From Eubacteriales bacterium (GTDB taxonomy: Bacteria > Bacillota > Clostridia > Oscillospirales > CAG-382): a stretch of DNA of 64,000 nt. Numbering within the stretch: position 1 is the first letter of the stretch; every line of letters starts with the position of its first letter. The position numbers and the translations under genes are program-made. A model generated the notes under the pieces. The model worked only from the letters and a program-made list of their open reading frames with translations, had not been told where the DNA came from and did no database searches. The stretch is taken from NCBI GenBank assembly GCA_028702135.1, contig JAQVPJ010000001.1, positions 30,334 through 94,333 on the forward strand, given 5' to 3'. This document shows, in pieces, positions 61,987 through 64,000 of the stretch.

Positions 61987-64000
61987 TTAATTGTGCGGCA
62001 CGTCCTTGCCCGCAAGGAGAAGTATTACGTTGTTCTTGATGGTGTTTATGGAATCGATGAGAACGTAATTCTTGCCAACCCCGTCAATAGTATAGTAGAC
62101 TTTGCTCGTCGTAACCCTGTAAAATATGATCTCGGGAGATTTGGACGTGCTCTCTATTTTTACCTTGAAAATCTCGGTAGCCTTCTCTCCGGTTGAGACA
62201 TATTCATCCTTCAAACCTATTCTGAGAATGGAAATATACAAATATCTGAAGTTCTTTAAATCCACTCCCTTACCGTCGCATGTCACTCTGAAAAGTTCAC
62301 CGTTGTCGTCCTTCTCCAGCACGAAGATATAATCCTTATTATCAAAGGACAGTGTCAGTGTGTCGATGTTGTTTATATACATCGAAACAAGCGATTGTTC
62401 CTGAAAATCAACGATATCCCAGTTCAACCACGGTGCGGTGGCAGGGCTTACCTCAGCGATTATATCCGAACTTGTGTTGATCTTGTCACCGGAAATAACC
62501 GAATAACAATAGTAGTTGCCGTTCTCGTTAATATGGCTGAAGTAAACATCGGTTTTTATATCGTTCAGTACATAGGAAAAATGCTTTTCCGGATTATCAA
62601 GGCCATATTTTGCAAGCGTCTCCCGGTTTATTGTATCCGCATTAAACGGGTCGGAAGTTAAACCAATCTCGACTACCCTGTCACCGACAAGTGTCGCTAT
62701 TTTAAGGACAAAATCCGAGGCGAAGTTATAGTTCGGATATACATAATTCCTTCCTTCCGGTATATATTCGGCGGGGGAGGACAGTTTCCATACTCCTACG
62801 ATACCGTCGCTGGGATGGGCGTCTACAGAGTCCGCATATACGGTAAGCTCGTCAAGCACAGTATACTTCCCCTTTTCGGTGTTGAAATACACTCGAACAT
62901 AGAGTACTTTCTCATCGCTGTGAAAATCGAAAGAGTATTTTTTCAACTCCTTGTTTCCCTGAGACAGCTTTAATCCGCTGAGGTCAATTTCGGTAAAAGT
63001 ATCACCGTCAACCGAATAGGATGCCGATACTCCGCCCGGAAGGAATGCTCCCTTGTCCTCGTCCCTGAGTATTCCGAACGAAACCGTATAATTTCCCTCC
63101 GGTCCGTATATGGCAAGCGGGATTTCAAGATGAACGGGTTTGCCGTCGGTGCTTGTGAATCCGCCCAAGGTTGCGGTTTCCTGCCAGTTTGAGTAATCTC
63201 CCTTAAATCCGATCTTGTTTGTAAATAGGGTGACTATGTCGTCATTCGTAAAAGCCAATAGATTTGATGATGTGAGCAGTCGTGCATAAAAATCCGCTTT
63301 AAGCGTTGTGCCATCGTCATAAAAATCAAGGGTAACATCTCTGAGCTTTGTTACGTCAGTTTCCGAAGAAATTCCATTTACAAGATTCGCTTTAAAATAT
63401 GCTTCTACCGGACCGAGCACAGCCGCTTCAAGGTCGGCGGCAGGCAGCAGATACACAAAGTCCTTTGTTGCATACTTAGCGTAATAAAGGTCGCCTGAGG
63501 GAAGCTTGTTGCCTATTATTATCTTGTGAGTAGCATTATCAAGTGTTACGACGGTTATAACGGCGGTGCAGTTCTCCTCGCTGTCAAGCCCGTAAACCGA
63601 AAGTGCTTGGGGATTGCTTATTTTTCCCCTTGTAAGAACATAGGTTGAGTTTACAACAAGACTTGAAAACCTCTCTTCATCATAACCGACAATCTCTGCA
63701 CCCTCAAAATAGAATTTGTTGTTTTTAGCTCTGTATGCCTTATAACTGCTGTGCTGGTTTTTAACCGAAATAGAGAGCACATCGGAACGTGAGATGTTCG
63801 GGTACATAAACGGGTAGCCCGTTGACGGAACAACGGTGTCGCCGTCGGTATCGTATCCCTCAAGGGCGCGCAAGCCGATTCCTGAAATCTCCGTTCTTCC
63901 GCATAGCGAAAGAATCGCATTCGTATAGAGACGCTCTCCGTCAAAGGCATATTTCGTTCCGTTTTCCAGCTTTTTATATAACTCGTCATAGGAGATCTGT
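61987..64000 (-). CDS. DUF4340-domain protein (partial)
   Basis: The frame ends at TAA 61987 and stays open through the right edge, so the start is outside; over 670 residues are visible. Segments such as SSYKAYRAKNNKFYFEGAEI, SALVVNSTYVLTRGK-like (residues near YDEERFSSLVVNSTYVL) and ALSVYGLDSEENCTAVITV, repeated later as LAKYGLDNPEKHFSYVL, match DUF4340, which occurs as two or more copies. Such proteins are usually membrane-anchored and accompany a GldF/GldG-type ABC exporter, which would lie to the right. Function is not established. Confidence 0.75.
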   Translation of the reverse strand, partial: QISYDELYKKLENGTKYAFDGERLYTNAILSLCGRTEISGIGLRALEGYDTDGDTVVPSTGYPFMYPNISRSDVLSISVKNQHSSYKAYRAKNNKFYFEGAEIVGYDEERFSSLVVNSTYVLTRGKISNPQALSVYGLDSEENCTAVITVVTLDNATHKIIIGNKLPSGDLYYAKYATKDFVYLLPAADLEAAVLGPVEAYFKANLVNGISSETDVTKLRDVTLDFYDDGTTLKADFYARLLTSSNLLAFTNDDIVTLFTNKIGFKGDYSNWQETATLGGFTSTDGKPVHLEIPLAIYGPEGNYTVSFGILRDEDKGAFLPGGVSASYSVDGDTFTEIDLSGLKLSQGNKELKKYSFDFHSDEKVLYVRVYFNTEKGKYTVLDELTVYADSVDAHPSDGIVGVWKLSSPAEYIPEGRNYVYPNYNFASDFVLKIATLVGDRVVEIGLTSDPFNADTINRETLAKYGLDNPEKHFSYVLNDIKTDVYFSHINENGNYYCYSVISGDKINTSSDIIAEVSPATAPWLNWDIVDFQEQSLVSMYINNIDTLTLSFDNKDYIFVLEKDDNGELFRVTCDGKGVDLKNFRYLYISILRIGLKDEYVSTGEKATEIFKVKIESTSKSPEIIFYRVTTSKVYYTIDGVGKNYVLIDSINTIKNNVILLLAGKDVPHN

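Overview
The window reads as chromosomal DNA of an anaerobic, probably spore-forming Firmicute of the class Clostridia, most likely an Oscillospiraceae/Ruminococcaceae relative. The evidence is gene content and order: ruvC-ruvA-ruvB, ecfA1-ecfA2-ecfT-truA, a ClpE-type Clp ATPase with an N-terminal zinc finger, RicT beside HolB, a clostridial GlpA-like/FAD oxidoreductase/DUF1667 triad, a TPP-riboswitch-controlled ThiT, strong Shine-Dalgarno sites and many TTGACA/TATAAT promoters. Taxonomy is inferred; no rRNA gene is present. No prophage, insertion sequence, CRISPR array or toxin-antitoxin module was seen.

Layout. 1-9.1 kb (minus strand): a truncated P-type-ATPase-like membrane protein without the catalytic DKTGT, rlmB, an amino-sugar pair (ROK protein, nagA), the potassium system ktrA/ktrB, a HAD phosphatase and acyl carrier protein. 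9.2-25.2 kb (plus): one long co-directional run with ruvCAB, an rRNA methyltransferase, the ECF energising module, truA, a DUF5711 protein, a CvpA-like protein, pgsA, the ClpE-like ATPase, a second P-type-ATPase-like protein that has lost every catalytic motif, a DUF1858 protein, mscL and a BadF/BadG-type kinase. 25.3-27.1 kb: thrS from its own promoter. 27.1-27.5 kb: an intergenic element made of many short hairpins. 27.5-33.3 kb (minus): a secreted-protein cluster (anchored surface protein, a 43-residue peptide, a CBM9-like protein), then a DHHW/MBOAT O-acetylation pair. 33.3-35.2 kb: ricT and holB. 35.4-39 kb: coaW, a DUF4358 lipoprotein, an HTH-like protein and several small clostridial hypotheticals. 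39-45.9 kb: a peptidoglycan-binding protein, typA and the GlpA-like triad. 45.9-48.9 kb: two envelope proteins, tRNA-Gly(CCC), a Cu/Zn-SOD-like protein and a flavodoxin. 48.9-57.4 kb (minus): an oligopeptide ABC operon headed by an unusual lipoprotein. 57.8-64 kb (minus): nadE, a nuclease-like winged-helix protein overlapping a zinc peptidase, gpsA, riboswitch-controlled thiT, and a DUF4340 protein cut by the window end.

How parts fit together. The EcfA1A2T module energises S components encoded elsewhere; ThiT at 61 kb is a plausible client. PgsA and GpsA serve phospholipid synthesis and use glycerol-3-phosphate, which the GlpA-like triad oxidises. NagA with the ROK and BadF-type kinases points to amino-sugar salvage. 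KtrAB and MscL cover osmotic balance.

The strongest novelty candidates are the two P-type-ATPase-like pseudoenzymes (1-2407 and 20726-23494), the hairpin-cluster element at 27.1-27.5 kb, and the 43-residue peptide gene at 28430-28561.
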